From Saposhnikovia divaricata (lineage: Eukaryota; Streptophyta; Magnoliopsida; Apiales; Apiaceae), in the NCBI GenBank assembly GCA_036435485.1, contig CM071598.1, positions 196,829,148-196,893,147 on the forward strand: a DNA stretch of 64,000 bases, read 5' to 3'. A program made the translations under genes and the position numbers. Positions 22,989-35,274 of the stretch are shown piece after piece; the stretch's first letter is position 1, and the number at the start of each line of letters is the position of its first letter. The notes under the pieces were generated by a model, which saw only the letters and a program-made list of their open reading frames with translations, did no database searches and had not been told where the DNA came from.

Positions 22989-23762
22989 CAGTGAAGCTGT
23001 ATGAAAGGAATTGAACTGTTCAATATAATTTTGTTGATGTATTGTTAAACCAATCTTGTTTGGAAACTCAAGGTAGGAGAGTAACTTTGAATTTCGATTG
23101 CTGCTTTCTTTGGACATGTGCAATCCCTTTACGTTGCATCTTGATTATGGTGTTTACACATTATGCTAAAATTATCGACACGTTGAACTAGATATGGCAC
23201 TTCTGTTGGCTAGAAGTGATCGTCTTGCCAGGACCTGGTTAATGAATTTCATGTTGTGCCTTCATCCTATGTCTATGACAATGACGTTTACTGTGCCTTG
23301 TCCAGTTGTTTTAGCTTTTTGTATTTAAGCCTGATTTGGTTTATCTGTCTTCCTAAGTATACTTTTATTTTGTTTATGTATTACTGCAAGTCTGCAACAA
23401 TGGGTAAGCATGATCCAGGTTGGCTTATATCAAGAAGACTGATCATGTCAAATTTCGGCCATTTGTTAAAAGAGAAGGTGAGTTTAATATTGAAATTATA
23501 TGTGGAAAAGTAATTGATTTTTTCAGTTATCGTTAGTTCTTCAAAATGTTGACAATAAAAGAGTATTTTAGACATCCTATTGTAGGGGTGTTTACCGAAA
23601 TCGATGATAATCCGTATCACTTTAAATGGTATCCAAAAAAAATTGCTATTAATGGTTTGGACTTGGTTATGGGTTATCCGGATCCGATACATGTAAATGG
23701 TTTCGTTGTGGTTTGTTTAAAATATTTTATAGTTAATCCGAATTGAATCGTACAATATTTTA
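22989..23762. other. 3' flank of F-box B
   Basis: Part of it (23080-23170) resembles sequence after the terminal exon of F-box C. The rest is AT-rich. Short ORFs show no known family. Confidence 0.4.
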
Positions 23763-24140
23763 GAGCAAGTCCAATGCAATGTTATCTTTAATGCTATTGC
23801 TATATTATAGCACAAAGTGCTAAAAAACTCATTTCCAAATGGGTGCTATAATTGAATGCATCCTTGGTGCTATTGCTATATTATGCATCCTTGGTGCTAA
23901 ATTTGAAACCAAGGATCCATTTATGCATCCATGCCACATCATCATTTAACTAGAATGAGATCGAGTTTGTATTGAATATTCAATAGAAGTTAAAAGAGTT
24001 AGGTGAAAGTTAAAAGAGTTGGTTAAATTTGAAACTAGTTATAGAACTAGCTTTGGATGGTGAGTTTTATTTTAGCGGAATTTTGGTTCTATATTATAGC
24101 AATAGCAATAGCAATTTAGCATCTAGCATTGGACTTGCTC
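23763..24140. mobile_element. MITE, PIF/Harbinger-like, 378 bp
   Basis: Terminal inverted repeats GAGCAAGTCCAATGC / GCATTGGACTTGCTC, extended by imperfect inverted AGCAATAGC-type sequence. It is flanked by TTA on both sides (23760-23762 and 24141-24143). It has no coding capacity. A 3-bp TTA duplication fits Harbinger-type MITEs. Confidence 0.88.
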
Positions 24141-24143
24141 TTA

Positions 24144-25709
24144 TATAAGCAATGTTTGGTTGTCATTTATTAAAGGTTTTTTTTATGGTTGTAGATTTCG
24201 GAAATTGAAATAAATTGGTTTGATTGTGGTTTATCGATAAATCGGGATTTAATGGAATGATAAATCGGAACAAAAATAGGATAAATTTTAAAAATCAAAT
24301 CAAATATTATTTAACGATTTATCAGCGATGTTTGAAAAATCGGGCGATTTTTAGAACACCGGTTATTTATCAAAAATACCACTTTTTTAATTAATTTTTT
24401 TTTGCGATTTACTATGTTCTCCAAAATATTTGCAAAAATATTTTTAGAATGAAAACATTTTTGCGAACATATATATAAAATTTTTGCAAAAATACGTTCT
24501 GCAAATAAATCAAGCAGATGCAACCTGTTGATAGACTTTAATTAATTTTAGTTGAATTTGCTTATGTGATTGCGCAAACAATTGCATTTGGTTGATTTAG
24601 TTACCGAACGTCTTAAAAAAAATATTTTTAGTAAAAATTTTTTTGAACTTGGATATTTATTAAAATACCACTTTATTAAATGATATTATCTAGAGATTTT
24701 AAAAAAAACCTTTTAATTTTTAATTTTAAGTTATCTATCCTCTTCGATGGACAGACTGTTTAGTTATCACTAGTCATCTTGGCTAATTACCAAATCTCTT
24801 GTCTGTGATATAGAAATTTACAAAAGTAATGCAAGACTTAACCAATCTGGACTGGTGTTAAGCTATTACCTTGCATTTTAGTTTCTTTAAGAATCATCAG
24901 GGAACACATGCAGTTTTTCAATGTCATCAATATGTTGGGCTAATGATTTTGCTGTAGAATTTTCACTATATACATCTAAATTATTGTAAATTTTATAAAA
25001 CATTTAATTACAGTCTGAATTTTTCTACCATCAACTCCTTTAAAATCACACACGATTACATGAATTTTTGTCTTCAATGGTTAAATTGTTGCCATTGCAA
25101 AAGTTGATCAAAGTAATTGTCGGATGTGTGTACATAGTTTGGCGACTCAATTTTAAGGCTAAACTATGGTTAAGAACCAAATTTGTCCGTTCTAAATTGG
25201 ATTGATTTGGCTTGATGCATCTGCTTTATTAATTCGGTTGGGTTTAACATTTTGAAAAATCATAAATATCGATTTGTTTTGAAAAATGAAAAATGCTAAG
25301 GAATTAAACGAAATTATTAAAAAAGTCTCCAAATGTCACGTGTCTTTTTGCAATTGGAGGGTAATATAGCTAATGAAATGGAGCTCACATGTATTCATAT
25401 GAGTACACTGTACACCAATCAAACTTCCCATTTTGCCAACTCAAATCTACCACATCATTTTGATAACTTTTTTGATGAATTTATTTGATTTCCTAATATT
25501 ACTCTTGAAAAATTGATGAATTCGAATCAAACCAAATTATGAACATCCCTATCCTATTTTGTCACTGGATATATTGAAGTCGTTGGCTACACTTTACAAA
25601 AGAGTTAAAAATAACTTCTATGATATAAAATTATGTAATAATATTTTATAAGAGTAACACATTTGGGTATATACCGTGAGAACATATACATTATGCACTC
25701 AAAATATTG
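24144..25709. other. AT-rich intergenic DNA
   Basis: No gene or clear element. There are short runs of repeated words such as AAATCGG and TTTGCAAAAA only. Confidence 0.45.

Positions 25710-25710
<1 letters not shown>

Positions 25711-25771
<61 letters not shown>
25711..25771. repeat. Compound microsatellite (TA)n(GA)n
   Basis: About 40 bases of TA followed by about 20 bases of GA. Confidence 0.95.
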
Positions 25772-25772
<1 letters not shown>

Positions 25773-25915
25773 TTAGGGAGCCTGAAATATATCTCAGGTA
25801 AGTTCCCTGAGATACCTATCTTTTATATGTAAAAATTGGGTGAGCGTTTTAGTAAATTCAGAATTTTTTAATTAGCCCTGCGGGCCCAATAAAATTTAAA
25901 GTTATGTTGTATTTA
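25772..25915 (+). repeat. Dispersed repeat, copy 1
   Basis: It contains GATTAGGGAGC, an inverted CTCAGG/CCTGAG pair and TTTTTTAATTAGCCCT.CGGGCCCAAT. A related copy lies at 54463-54640. It is probably a fragment of an unidentified element. Confidence 0.6.
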
Positions 25916-25919
25916 GGGT

Positions 25920-26290
25920 CTTGTTCTAATAGAAACTAACTTAGAATAGAAACTAGAAACTAAACTTAAATTAAATATTTCAAGCTAATCTAATGACCAA
26001 ATTAGGGGTACTCCAATACAAAAAACGTTTAAAATTATTATCTCTATTCAGCAAAAATATAAAAAAAAATTTTAAAAAAAAGTTACTGTTCACGTGATGA
26101 CGTGGCACGTGAACAGTAACTTTTTTTGAAATTTTTTTTTATTTTTTTATATTTTTGTTGAATAGAACCAAGAATTTTAAACGTTTTTTGTGAAGGTGCC
26201 CCTAGCGGGGCCATTAAAATAAATGAAATATAATTTATTTAGTGTAGGTTTCTAGTTTCTATTCTAAGGTTGGTTTCTATTTGAACGCTA
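25920..26290. mobile_element. MITE with a second palindromic MITE nested inside
   Basis: Outer inverted repeats of about 40 bp contain TTAGAATAGAAACTAGAAAC (left, near 25945) and its inverse (near 26250). Inside lies an almost complete palindrome of about 200 bp (26003-26204) with TAGGGG...CCCCTA ends and a GTTCACGTG/CACGTGAAC centre. No ORF. Target duplications are not clear. Confidence 0.75.

Positions 26291-26292
<2 letters not shown>

Positions 26293-26346
<54 letters not shown>
26293..26346. repeat. (AT)n microsatellite
   Basis: An uninterrupted AT run of about 54 bases directly after the MITE. Confidence 0.95.
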
Positions 26347-26349
<3 letters not shown>

Positions 26350-27175
26350 CAAAGAATGTTCAATGAACATTATTATTTCATTCAAAATTTTAAAAATCAT
26401 ATATGATTTGCAAGCAGAACATGTTTTGGAGAACAACACGTTCTGCAATATTTTGTTTGCAGAACATACACAAGATTTTTAATGAAATTTGCATGTAAAA
26501 CATATATGATTTTCAAGGTTTTCAATGAAATAATTGAAATTGTGATTTTCATTGAACATGATTCTCAATGAATAAGTTTTTGCAATGTATTGATTGATAT
26601 ATGGTCTCCGGTAAAATTTTGGTCTTCATAGAACTTAACTCTATTTTATAAAATGAAATATAACACAACCTTGATAAATTAGGATTAAAGCTAATTTTAA
26701 CCTTTTTTATATAAAACAAACGAAAATAATTATTTTCAAAAAATTGACTAATCTTAACCCCCCCAATATTTGGGGGACTCATTATAACAATTGAGATAAC
26801 TATCATATCTTTCCCCCAAAATATCAATTTTGAGTAAAATTAACAAAAATATCAATTTTTAGGTGGAGTGACAATTTTTACCGGATAGAATACGCATTTG
26901 CCAATTGGGTATCCCATTTCATATAAGATACACAACTCACAAATGCGTATCTCGAATCTGATAAATGCGTATTCAATCCGTTATTTTCAACCATCTTCCC
27001 CCAAAATCGTTATTTTCATCAATTTTGTGTGAAACAAGTAATTACTTCCTTCACTCGATATTGAATACCCAACTAACGATGAAATATCCAAATAGCTAAG
27101 AATGGCCAGAATGATTGTTTTTATTAATTTTATAAAAAAATGATTATTTTTGTAATTTTTCGATAAATTATTACC
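26347..27175. other. AT-rich intergenic DNA
   Basis: No gene is seen. A small hairpin (CCCCCAATATTTGGGGG, about 26760-26776) is the only structure noticed. Confidence 0.45.
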
Positions 27176-27401
27176 TGTTGTAATATGGATGTCCCTAGAG
27201 CTTTCTAGAGCAAAACTTTTAGATTTCTAAAGCAAAACTCTTGGCTTTCAAGTTCATATAACTCATGACTTTTAGCCTTTCAAATTCTTGTAACTTACTT
27301 TTAGTGAGCCTATAAAAGGGTATCATGTTCCAACTTGTAAAAACACACTTGAATGAAATACAAGTTCATAGTTTATTCTCTCTAATATATGTTCTACACA
27401 T
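27176..27401 (+). repeat. 5' LTR of the copia element
   Basis: It starts TG and ends CA, is about 226 bp long, and has a TATAAAA-like box (CCTATAAAAGGG near 27310). The right edge is blurred by (TA)n expansion at 27401-27422. Confidence 0.65.
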
Positions 27402-27551
27402 TATATATATATATATATATATAATACGTTATCAGCACGATGCATCAAAACATTACATACACAATACAAGTTAATTCAGATGTTTATAACAAACAGTTAA
27501 CAAGAACAAGGAAAGAAAAATGTTGTTCGACACATGAATACAAGAAAGATT

Positions 27552-28181
27552 TCATTGAAACAATTTATCAAACACTTTAGAGGTACCAGAAAACCTACTT
27601 GGAATGGTTGTATAACCAACACCACAGTTAACAGGCACCTTCTCTTTGCCCTCTAGAAGATCATCAGAGACCCCAAAATCATTCTGTTGCAAAACAAAAA
27701 TCTTACCCACGGCAGCTATTGCTAATAGATAGAAGTTAAGATAGCTATAGAGTCCTCTCATTGGCTCACAACCATGCTTAGTGTATTCAATATAAAAATA
27801 TCTATCAGCTGGCTTCTTGATATCATTTTTCACTTTAACCTCTCTATAAATATCATCTGGTTTATAGGAAGGAAAATGGTTCAATATGGAGTAAATGGTA
27901 TTAGAATAAATTTTATCATCATGTTCATCCATATTGAATGTTTCTATCACTTTGATAGAATTGGAATCAGATTTTGTCACCTCATTATTCTTTGCATCAT
28001 TAGACATATTTCTCACTTGATATTTCATCTTGGGGGAATGGAAGAGAGGCAAAATATTTTCATTTCTCTGATGATGAGTGAAAAGTGATAGTATTGTTCT
28101 AGAAAAAAAAGGGTCAGATAATAAATTTAGTCTCTCAACATTCCAATTGGGCAACCCTATATGGCAAGATTTGGAGGTCAA
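27552..28181 (-). CDS. Unrecognised antisense ORF inside the copia element
   Basis: 209-residue frame on the minus strand, in the place where copia gag should be. I do not recognise the family. The middle and end look like real globular protein (YFYIEYTKHGCEPMRGLYSY, LLEGKEKVPVNCGVGYTTIP), with mixed composition unusual for chance ORFs in AT-rich DNA. The first 50 residues may be spurious; internal ATGs at about 28028 (MKYQV) or 28007 (MSNDA) could be the real start. It could be a host gene fragment captured by the element, or an element-specific ORF. No promoter or intron was identified. Confidence 0.45.
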   Translation of the reverse strand: MTSKSCHIGLPNWNVERLNLLSDPFFSRTILSLFTHHQRNENILPLFHSPKMKYQVRNMSNDAKNNEVTKSDSNSIKVIETFNMDEHDDKIYSNTIYSILNHFPSYKPDDIYREVKVKNDIKKPADRYFYIEYTKHGCEPMRGLYSYLNFYLLAIAAVGKIFVLQQNDFGVSDDLLEGKEKVPVNCGVGYTTIPSRFSGTSKVFDKLFQ

Positions 28182-28484
28182 ATTTGTTTAAAGCTTTGGA
28201 GGACAATTTGCTTAAAGGTTTGGAGGTCAGTTTTGCTTAAGAATTTGGAGAAAAATATTGACAAGGAGAAAAGAAAAGGGACAATTGAAAATGCATGTTA
28301 CCGATGCAGAATGAAAGGACACTGGTTGCGTACCTGTCGTACGCCAAAACACTTGGTTGATCTTTATCAAGCATCCCTGAAGGATAAAGGCAAGAATGTT
28401 AAAACAAATTTGGTGGTTAAAGATAAAGAACATGCAGAAAATCTCCTTAAAATAACTTATTTGGATACATCTGATTTCCTATGA
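28161..28484 (+). pseudogene. copia gag C-terminal remnant with zinc knuckle
   Basis: Frame of 107 residues with a CCHC knuckle (CYRCRMKGHWLRTC), followed by PKHLVDLYQASLK, which is typical of plant copia gag. Upstream, three 24-bp direct repeats (TTTGGAGGTCAAATTTG type, about 28168-28240) replace normal gag. The capsid region is missing, so it is not functional. Confidence 0.8.
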
Positions 28485-28625
28485 GACTCTTGATTGCACT
28501 ACTCCAAGTGATAATTAATAAACTTGTTTATCCTACTTGTTGCTTAATGAGACTCATTATGATTATATGTCTTTATGATGATTTCAGTTATTACTAATCA
28601 TATGTTTATCTATTATTAAAGTAAT

Positions 28626-30912
28626 ATGGATGTTTCTCATTCTCGCATTGGATATATAACTAAAGAGGAAGACATTTGTCTTGTAGATAGCGCAACTACT
28701 CACAATATCCTTAAAAATGAAAAATATTTCATTTCTTTAAATAAATATGAAGGCAATTTCTGCACGATTTCTGGAAGCATAAAGTTAATTGAAGGCTCCG
28801 GAAGAGCTATTATATTATTACCTGAAGGAACAAAATTTATTATAGATGATGCATTCTTCTCTCCAAAGTCATAGAGAAATCTATTGAGTTTTAAGGATAT
28901 CCCTAGAAATGGATATCATATTGAAATAATGAATAGAGAGAATAAAGAGTTTCTTTACATCACAAGCATTGCTTCGGATAACAAATTTGTTAAAGAAAAA
29001 TTACCAGCTTTTACTTCTGGATTATACTATACTGATATCCGAAATATTGAGGTTAATGCCATAGTAAACCACAAGTTTACTGACAAAAGTAATTTTATTA
29101 TTTTGGATGACCAGCTAGGACATCATGGATCAATCATGATGCGAAAAATAATTGAGAATTCACATGGGCATCAATTGAAAAACCAGAAGATTTTTCAGTT
29201 TAATGAATTCTCTTGTGCTGCTTGCTCTCAAGGAAAATTAATTATCAAGCCCTATATAAGAAAATTTGAAATGGAATTTCCTAAATTTTTGAAAAGAATA
29301 CAGGGTAATATATATGGGCCCATTCACCCATCATGTGGACCATTTAAATATTTTATGGTATTGATCGATGCATCAACAAGATGGTCACATGTGTGCCTAT
29401 TATCGTCTCAAAATTTGGCATTTGTGAGACTACTTGCGCAAATAATACGATTAAGAGCACAATTTCCGGATTATAATATTGGAACAATCCGGTTAGATAA
29501 CGCTGGAGAATTCACATCAAAAGCTTTTAATGAGTTATGTGCATCAATCGGTATACGTGTTGAACATCCTATAGCTCATGTTCATACACAAAATGGTCTA
29601 GCCGAATCATTTATTAAACGACTCCAACTAATTGCCAAACCATTATTTATGAAAATAAATCTCCCTCTTACAGTTTGGGGGCATGCTATTTTACATGCAG
29701 CAGCACTTGTACGCATCAGACCTACAATTTATCACAAATTTTCTCCCTTAATATTGGTCTCTGGAAGAGAACTGATATTTCTCATCTTAGAACCTTTGGG
29801 TATGCGGTATATGTCCCAATTGCTCCGACACAATGTATAAAGATGGGTCACCAAAGAAAATTGGGAATATACGTTGGTTTTGAATCCCCCTCAATAATTA
29901 AATATCTAGAACCAATGACAGGCGATCTATTCACTACAAGGTTTGCAGACTGTCATTTTGATGAAAATAGTTTCCCAAAATTAGGGGGAGAAAATAAACA
30001 GCTAAAAAGAGAAATTTCATGGAATGCATTTTCATTGAATAATTTTGATTCTCGTACAAATCAATGTATCTTAGAAGTACAAAAAATAATTCATTTATAA
30101 GGTATAACAAATCAGCTGCCTGATGCATTCACCGACATCAATAGAGTAACAAAGTCACATATTCCAGCTGTAAATGCTCCTGCAAAAATACAAATCCCTG
30201 AAGGACAAATTGTTAAGGCAAATGAGTTAAAACCTAGCTTAAAGAGGGGTAGACCAATTGGTTCCAAAGATAAAAATCCTCGAAAAAGAAAAGGAGCAAC
30301 CACTCAAGATACCCAAGTAGAGGAAATAAAATCTCCAGCAGAGACTTTAGAAGAGACCCGTGATATGATAGGCGATACTCCTGAAGGGGAACAGGTACCT
30401 GAAAATTTTGACATTGAAGAGATCTCGATAAATTATGTTGTCACGGGATAAAGATGGAACCGAAACGATACTGCCATTAACGAATATTTCGTATATAATG
30501 TAGCACTTGATATAATGATGGATCCCGAAGATATTGAAACCAAATCCGTCGATGAATGTCGACGTAGAAAAGATTGGCCACAATGGAAAGAAGCAATTGA
30601 AAAAGAATTGAGCTCACTTAATAAACATAATGTTTTTGGATCTATAGTCCAAACCCCTGAAGAGACTAGACCAGTTAGTTATAAATGGGTATTTGGAAGA
30701 AAAAGAAATGATAAAAATGAAGTTGTAAGATACAAAGCACGTTTGGTTGATCAAGGTTTTTCACAAAGACCCGGCATTGATTATGAGGAAACTTATTCCC
30801 CTCTGATAGATGCTACAACTTTTCGTTATCTTATTAGCCTGTCAGTCATTGAAAAGTTAGAAATGCGATTGATGGATGTCATAACAGCATATTTGTATGG
30901 TTCCCTTGAGAA

Positions 30913-30945
<33 letters not shown>

Positions 30946-30952
30946 CCTTAGT
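28626..30952 (+). pseudogene. copia pol: protease, integrase and truncated RT with stops and a frameshift
   Basis: The protease motif CLVDSATTHNI is followed by TAG at 28872. The integrase has its HH pair near 29130 and CAAC near 29220, then catalytic D in VLIDAST, D in IRLDNAGEF and E in NGLAESF. Near 29745 the frame shifts and continues (HLRTFGYAVYVP). TAA stops follow at 30098 and 30449. RT begins (WKEAIEKEL, YKWVFGRKRN, ARLVDQGFSQRPGIDYEETY) and ends at LYGSLEKD, before its catalytic YxDD. The last codons up to 30952 are microsatellite and hairpin sequence. Inactive. Confidence 0.88.
30914..30943. repeat. (TA)n microsatellite at the broken RT
   Basis: It arises within a naturally TA-rich RT codon stretch (LEKDIY) and forms the left flank of the hairpin element. 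Confidence 0.9.
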
Positions 30953-31596
30953 TCATCTAGGAACTAAAAAAATTGAGTAACTTGGTAACTAAATATAAGC
31001 CCTTAGATAAAGAATTGGACGGTTGGATGGAATCTAGAAGAAACCCAATAACTCAATAACTGTATACAAGACTTTTTTGTAAAATGACTTCCATTCACAT
31101 CATATCTTTGAAAATATACAACATATTTTTTTACAGGATAACATTAAATTATAAACAAAAGGAAATAAACTTTTACCGAACACAAATAACCTAAACAAAC
31201 AATTTTTATAGAACACAAACAATTTTTACAGAACAAAAATAGTTTATATGTTTACTTTTCAGTTTTGTATTTGTAAATAGTTTACATATAAACTATTTTT
31301 GTTCTGTAAAAATTGTTTGTGTTATGTAAAAATTGTTTGTATAGGTTATTTGTGTTCGGTAAAAGTTTGTTTCCTTTTGTTTATAATTTAATGTTATACT
31401 GTAAAAAAATATGTTGTATATTTTCAAAGATATGATGTGAATGGAAGTCATTTTACAAAAAAGTCCTGTATAAAGTTATTGAGTTAGTGGGTTTCTTCTA
31501 GATTCCATCCAACCGTCCAATTCTTTATCATCTGAGGGCTTATATTTAGTTACAAAGTTACTCAAATTTTTTAGTTCCTAAATGAACCAAGGCCTA
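30942..31596. mobile_element. 655-bp foldback (hairpin) element
   Basis: The two halves are inverted copies of each other over almost the full length. Left arm: TAGGCCTTAGTTCAT at 30942. Right arm: its inverse ending at 31596. The turn lies near 31265-31280. Arms match closely (for example ATGACTTCCATTCACATCAT and its inverse), so transcription in either direction would give long double-stranded RNA. No ORF. It sits in TA-rich DNA. Confidence 0.88.
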
Positions 31597-31616
31597 CCTT
31601 GTATATGTATATATAT

Positions 31617-33136
31617 TGATAGTGTTAGTGCCCTAGAGACAATGTTATTGTGCTTCTAGGAAAGATTATTTTCTTATTTAATGATTATGTTCCATCGATT
31701 ATTCTATGTTGATTTATTATGTCTTTATTTACTGTGAAATAAATGTTAGAATAATAAATGTCCTTGGAATATGTAACACGTATTCTATATCTTTAAGTAT
31801 GTGACTTAAAATGAGATTATATGAATAGTGTTAATATTCCTAAATATCCCTAATCGAGCATTAATAAAATGGGACAATTATAATGCATAAACATTAGTAT
31901 GTTTGTTGACTGATGACCACATCTCATTGGTCATAGGTATAGTGATACTAAAGTCAAGAACATAGGTGCATGTAATATTCTACATGGCACTGGATAGACC
32001 CATAGTGAGATTCTACATGTTGATAATGTCATTAGAAAGACTCACAGTGATATTGGTGTAATGATCCTTAGACTCGATATAATTATTTTTATATACGAGG
32101 ATTAATATACTTTGACTACATTAAAAGTTACCTTTAACCGGGTGATGATAAAAGTGAACATCGGGTATATTATGAGTCGTATGAGAAATATGAATGATAG
32201 ATAAAGGATTTAACCCTCATATTATTAGGAGAGATATTATTGGCCTCTTGATTGAGTGGGACTATGAAAATGCATGGCCATGCTCAAATATTGATTTATT
32301 TTTAATAGTCTACTCATTGATCAAGGAAACCCAGATTAAACATTGAAGAGGATGACTAATTACATGCCTCGACTTTAATCTATAATATTTGGTTAAAGGG
32401 ATTATATTACACGAAAACATTAATCACGAAAAGTTTAATTGAATCACCAATTATTGTTATTACTTTGGTAACAATGATGTATTACTAGATGCCGCTTATT
32501 GTTATAATTTTATTATTAGATATTAAAATTATTGTCAACGTAATAATAACCTAAAGGGTCACACACAAAGAATATTTTAAACGGAGCTTTATTTAAATTA
32601 GGGATTTAAATAAATTATTATTATTTCGAATTATAGAATTGATTAAGTGGGACTTAATTAAATATATTCTAAATTCGAATTTAATAATGATATAACCCAA
32701 AATCTGAATGGGTTTTCAGAAGTCCATACAGACTAGGGTTAGACCCAATATTCTTCTATCCCCTATAAATACATTGAGATGTATTGTTTAGGGATAGCCT
32801 TTGGCAAAATTCGTTTTAGCTAAAAACCCTAGCAGCTCTACATCAAGAGAGGCTAGAGAGAGAGATTGAGGGCAGTTTTCGACTAGTACCGATTCCGGTG
32901 ATTGTTGGACAATCGGGCGTTCGTGTGGACTGATTAGAGACGCAGATCTTGCATCAAGAACTGCTTGGTAATTGCATCTAAGGACCTCCATCTTTCTGAA
33001 TTCGTAAAGCTCTAAAAGGTATGATTTCGTTTCTCTATAATCTGCCATGCCTTGTACACGGGTCCTAGGGTTTGGGTTTCGAATTTTATTGTTTTTATTA
33101 CGTTTTTCGCTGCGTTTTATGCCACGAAACCCAACA
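31617..33136 (+). mobile_element. Solo LTR, probably copia, about 1.5 kb
   Basis: It starts TGATAGTGTTAGTGCCCTAG (or TGTTAG at 31623) and ends AAACCCAACA, with a TATA box (TATAAAT, 32764-32770) and a leader-like R/U5 after it. No PBS follows and no partner LTR is seen. TA-rich flanks on both sides hide the target duplication. The start motif resembles SIRE-type LTRs, from memory. An 86-residue minus-strand ORF inside is a chance frame. Confidence 0.7.
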
Positions 33137-33686
33137 TATATATATATATATAAAATATTACTCTATAAGTTACATAATAATATTACAAAAGACTAAAAAT
33201 TGTAGGGGTGTAAAATATCATTTTCAAAATCCAAAATAAAGTAAAAATAGATTATAGTTTCTGAATGTAGGTTAAAATTACTTAGTGCATGTCGTACCAT
33301 TTACAATTTTATCCTTTGACTTATTCTTTATGCAAATGGCTTTTTTCATTTCTCTAGAAAAACATCATTTAATTTATCCACCTATCAAGATCACTGTATT
33401 GTACTCCTTTAATCCGTAACATGATTTTCTAATTTGTTATATTTTCCTTTTTGCTAAGTATTATTAAAATAATTTTAATATAAAAGCAATCGTTAAATTA
33501 TTTTTAGCTTTAACTGAAACTAAATCTTTTTACATTTAACATAAGGATTTATCTTATTTTTATAATGGATACTTCTATAAATATAATTATTCAAAAAAAA
33601 ACATTTTATTTCAAAAAAATTTAATTTTATTTTGATTTATTATATACAATATTTTTGTATTTGGTATTTGGAACTTAAGATTAGAA
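33137..33686. other. AT-rich intergenic DNA
   Basis: Nothing recognisable beyond poly-A/T runs. Confidence 0.45.
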
Positions 33687-35274
33687 GGGTGTATTCATTT
33701 GAGAATTTGGTGGATTTTAATGGATTCTCAAAATCGCAGGTATTCATTTGGGATTTTAAACAATATTTTAAAATCTGCAGGTATTCAATTCGGATTTCAA
33801 ATAAGCTTTCTAAATCTGTGGGTATTCAATTGAGATTTTAAAAAAATTTCTAAAATCTGTAGGTATTCAATCCAGATTTTAAACAATCAATCAAAATCTT
33901 AAGGTATTCAACTTTCCACTGATTTGATAAAGTCATGGATTTTGAAATATTTGTGAGAGATTTTATATGTAAAACTATCAACGTCAAATTTGTAGTTACT
34001 AGGCAATATTTTGATGGATTTGTAAATTATAACATTTGTAATAAAAAAAATAAAGTAAAAGATATGTAAAGATACATGATGCAACTATTTATACCTACGT
34101 ACGTCTTTTTGTCTTTCACTGCTTCTGCTTCTACTTGGCTGGTCGATTAAGTAATACAGACTTGTTAGCAGGCAATAGCTCGATTAAGTACAACCCCATG
34201 CATGTATAACTTGCTTTTTGAGGACGTTGTTGAATTGCTAGATACAGACCAACAATTAAGTACAACATATAAGTCTTCCATTCTTGAATAAACTTGCTAT
34301 ATCAGTTGAATAAACTTGCTTTGCCATGAGACATACTGTATTAGTTTAGTTTAGCGCAGTTTAATATTGATTTATCAGCTGATCCATAAGAGCTAGTTTA
34401 ATAACTTTATGAAATCTATTATTACCTACCAATAAAAGTAAGAATTGTGACGATAAGAGCCTTTTGTTCTATAGATATCTATATCCCATATTTTTATCTG
34501 ATTCAAACAAAAGACTGTTGATTTTAAAATCTTCTTTGAGGAAACAAGACTTGTATTACCGTGAATTATCAAGATCAATATTTTACTGATAAGTTACAAA
34601 TACTCCTTGAGGTTTAAATAAAAAATCTCATCCAAAATTTTAAATTTAAGTTTGGATTCGAACTGGTTGTCATTATACTGTGCCTTGACCACCTGAATAC
34701 ATAATTTAATTTTCAGTTGAAACTGCTACCCCAAGTGCACAACTCTTATCTTCATGGTGATATGTGTTTTTTTGGTGTCACATTGCAGAACATTTCTTTG
34801 TTTGCAATATAGTTTGTCTGAGAAAATAGTATTACTATGAATTTGTCTTTTTCTATGAGAGCTTCTTTTGTAACCTATTTGTTCTCGAGGAACACATAAA
34901 TGACGAGGATTAGATGAATAAGAATATTTTTTTTATTTTGTTCTCGAATCTTTAATTTTTTTTTTTTGTGAAATACTATTACTCAATATTTTAAAATTTT
35001 CGGACTATATTCATTTTGGACTATTTATTTATATATAGTTATCATTAATTGATATATAGATATTATAAAATAAAAAAATGAAAAAATCAATCTCGTAGAA
35101 TCTGTGGGATTTTGTAATTCTACATAAATCCATCAAAATCAATCCATCAAAATCTATCAAAATCTGTAAGGAATTAAAATAATCTGTGTAGAGATTTTAA
35201 AGAATCCATGGATTTACACATTTCATTAAAATTCATGGATTATTAGCAATCCACTAGATTCTCAAATGAATAAA
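33687..35274. mobile_element. TIR element with subterminal repeats, copy 1
   Basis: The left end GGGTGTATTCATTTGAGAAT is matched by the inverted right end ATTCTCAAATGAAT (about 35257-35270). Inside the left end, a GGTATTCAATT.GGATTT motif repeats four to five times at about 50-60 bp. The right end holds inverted AATCCATCAAAATC repeats. No transposase is seen; probably non-autonomous. A second copy is at 36326-40540. Confidence 0.65.

Larger units (their letters stand above)
27176..30943 (+). mobile_element. Decayed Ty1/copia retrotransposon, 3' end missing
   Basis: A short 5' LTR (about 27176-27401, TGTTGTAATATGG... to CTACACA) is followed by a (TA)n stretch and a PBS-like TTATCAGCACGA at about 27430. 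Then come an unrelated antisense ORF, a gag zinc knuckle, protease, integrase and the start of RT, in the copia order. It carries stops at 28872, 30098 and 30449 and a frameshift near 29745. It breaks off in RT at a (TA)n run against a hairpin element. No 3' LTR was found. Confidence 0.85.

Noticed and set aside
23256..23746. Short ORFs after F-box B
   Set aside because: AT-rich flanking DNA, with no motif and no matching neighbours.
26239..26448. ORFs made of IYIYIY (also at 38263-38593 and 50110)
   Set aside because: Translations of TA microsatellites.
32788..33048. 86-codon minus-strand ORF
   Set aside because: It lies in the R/U5 part of a solo LTR and shows no motif.
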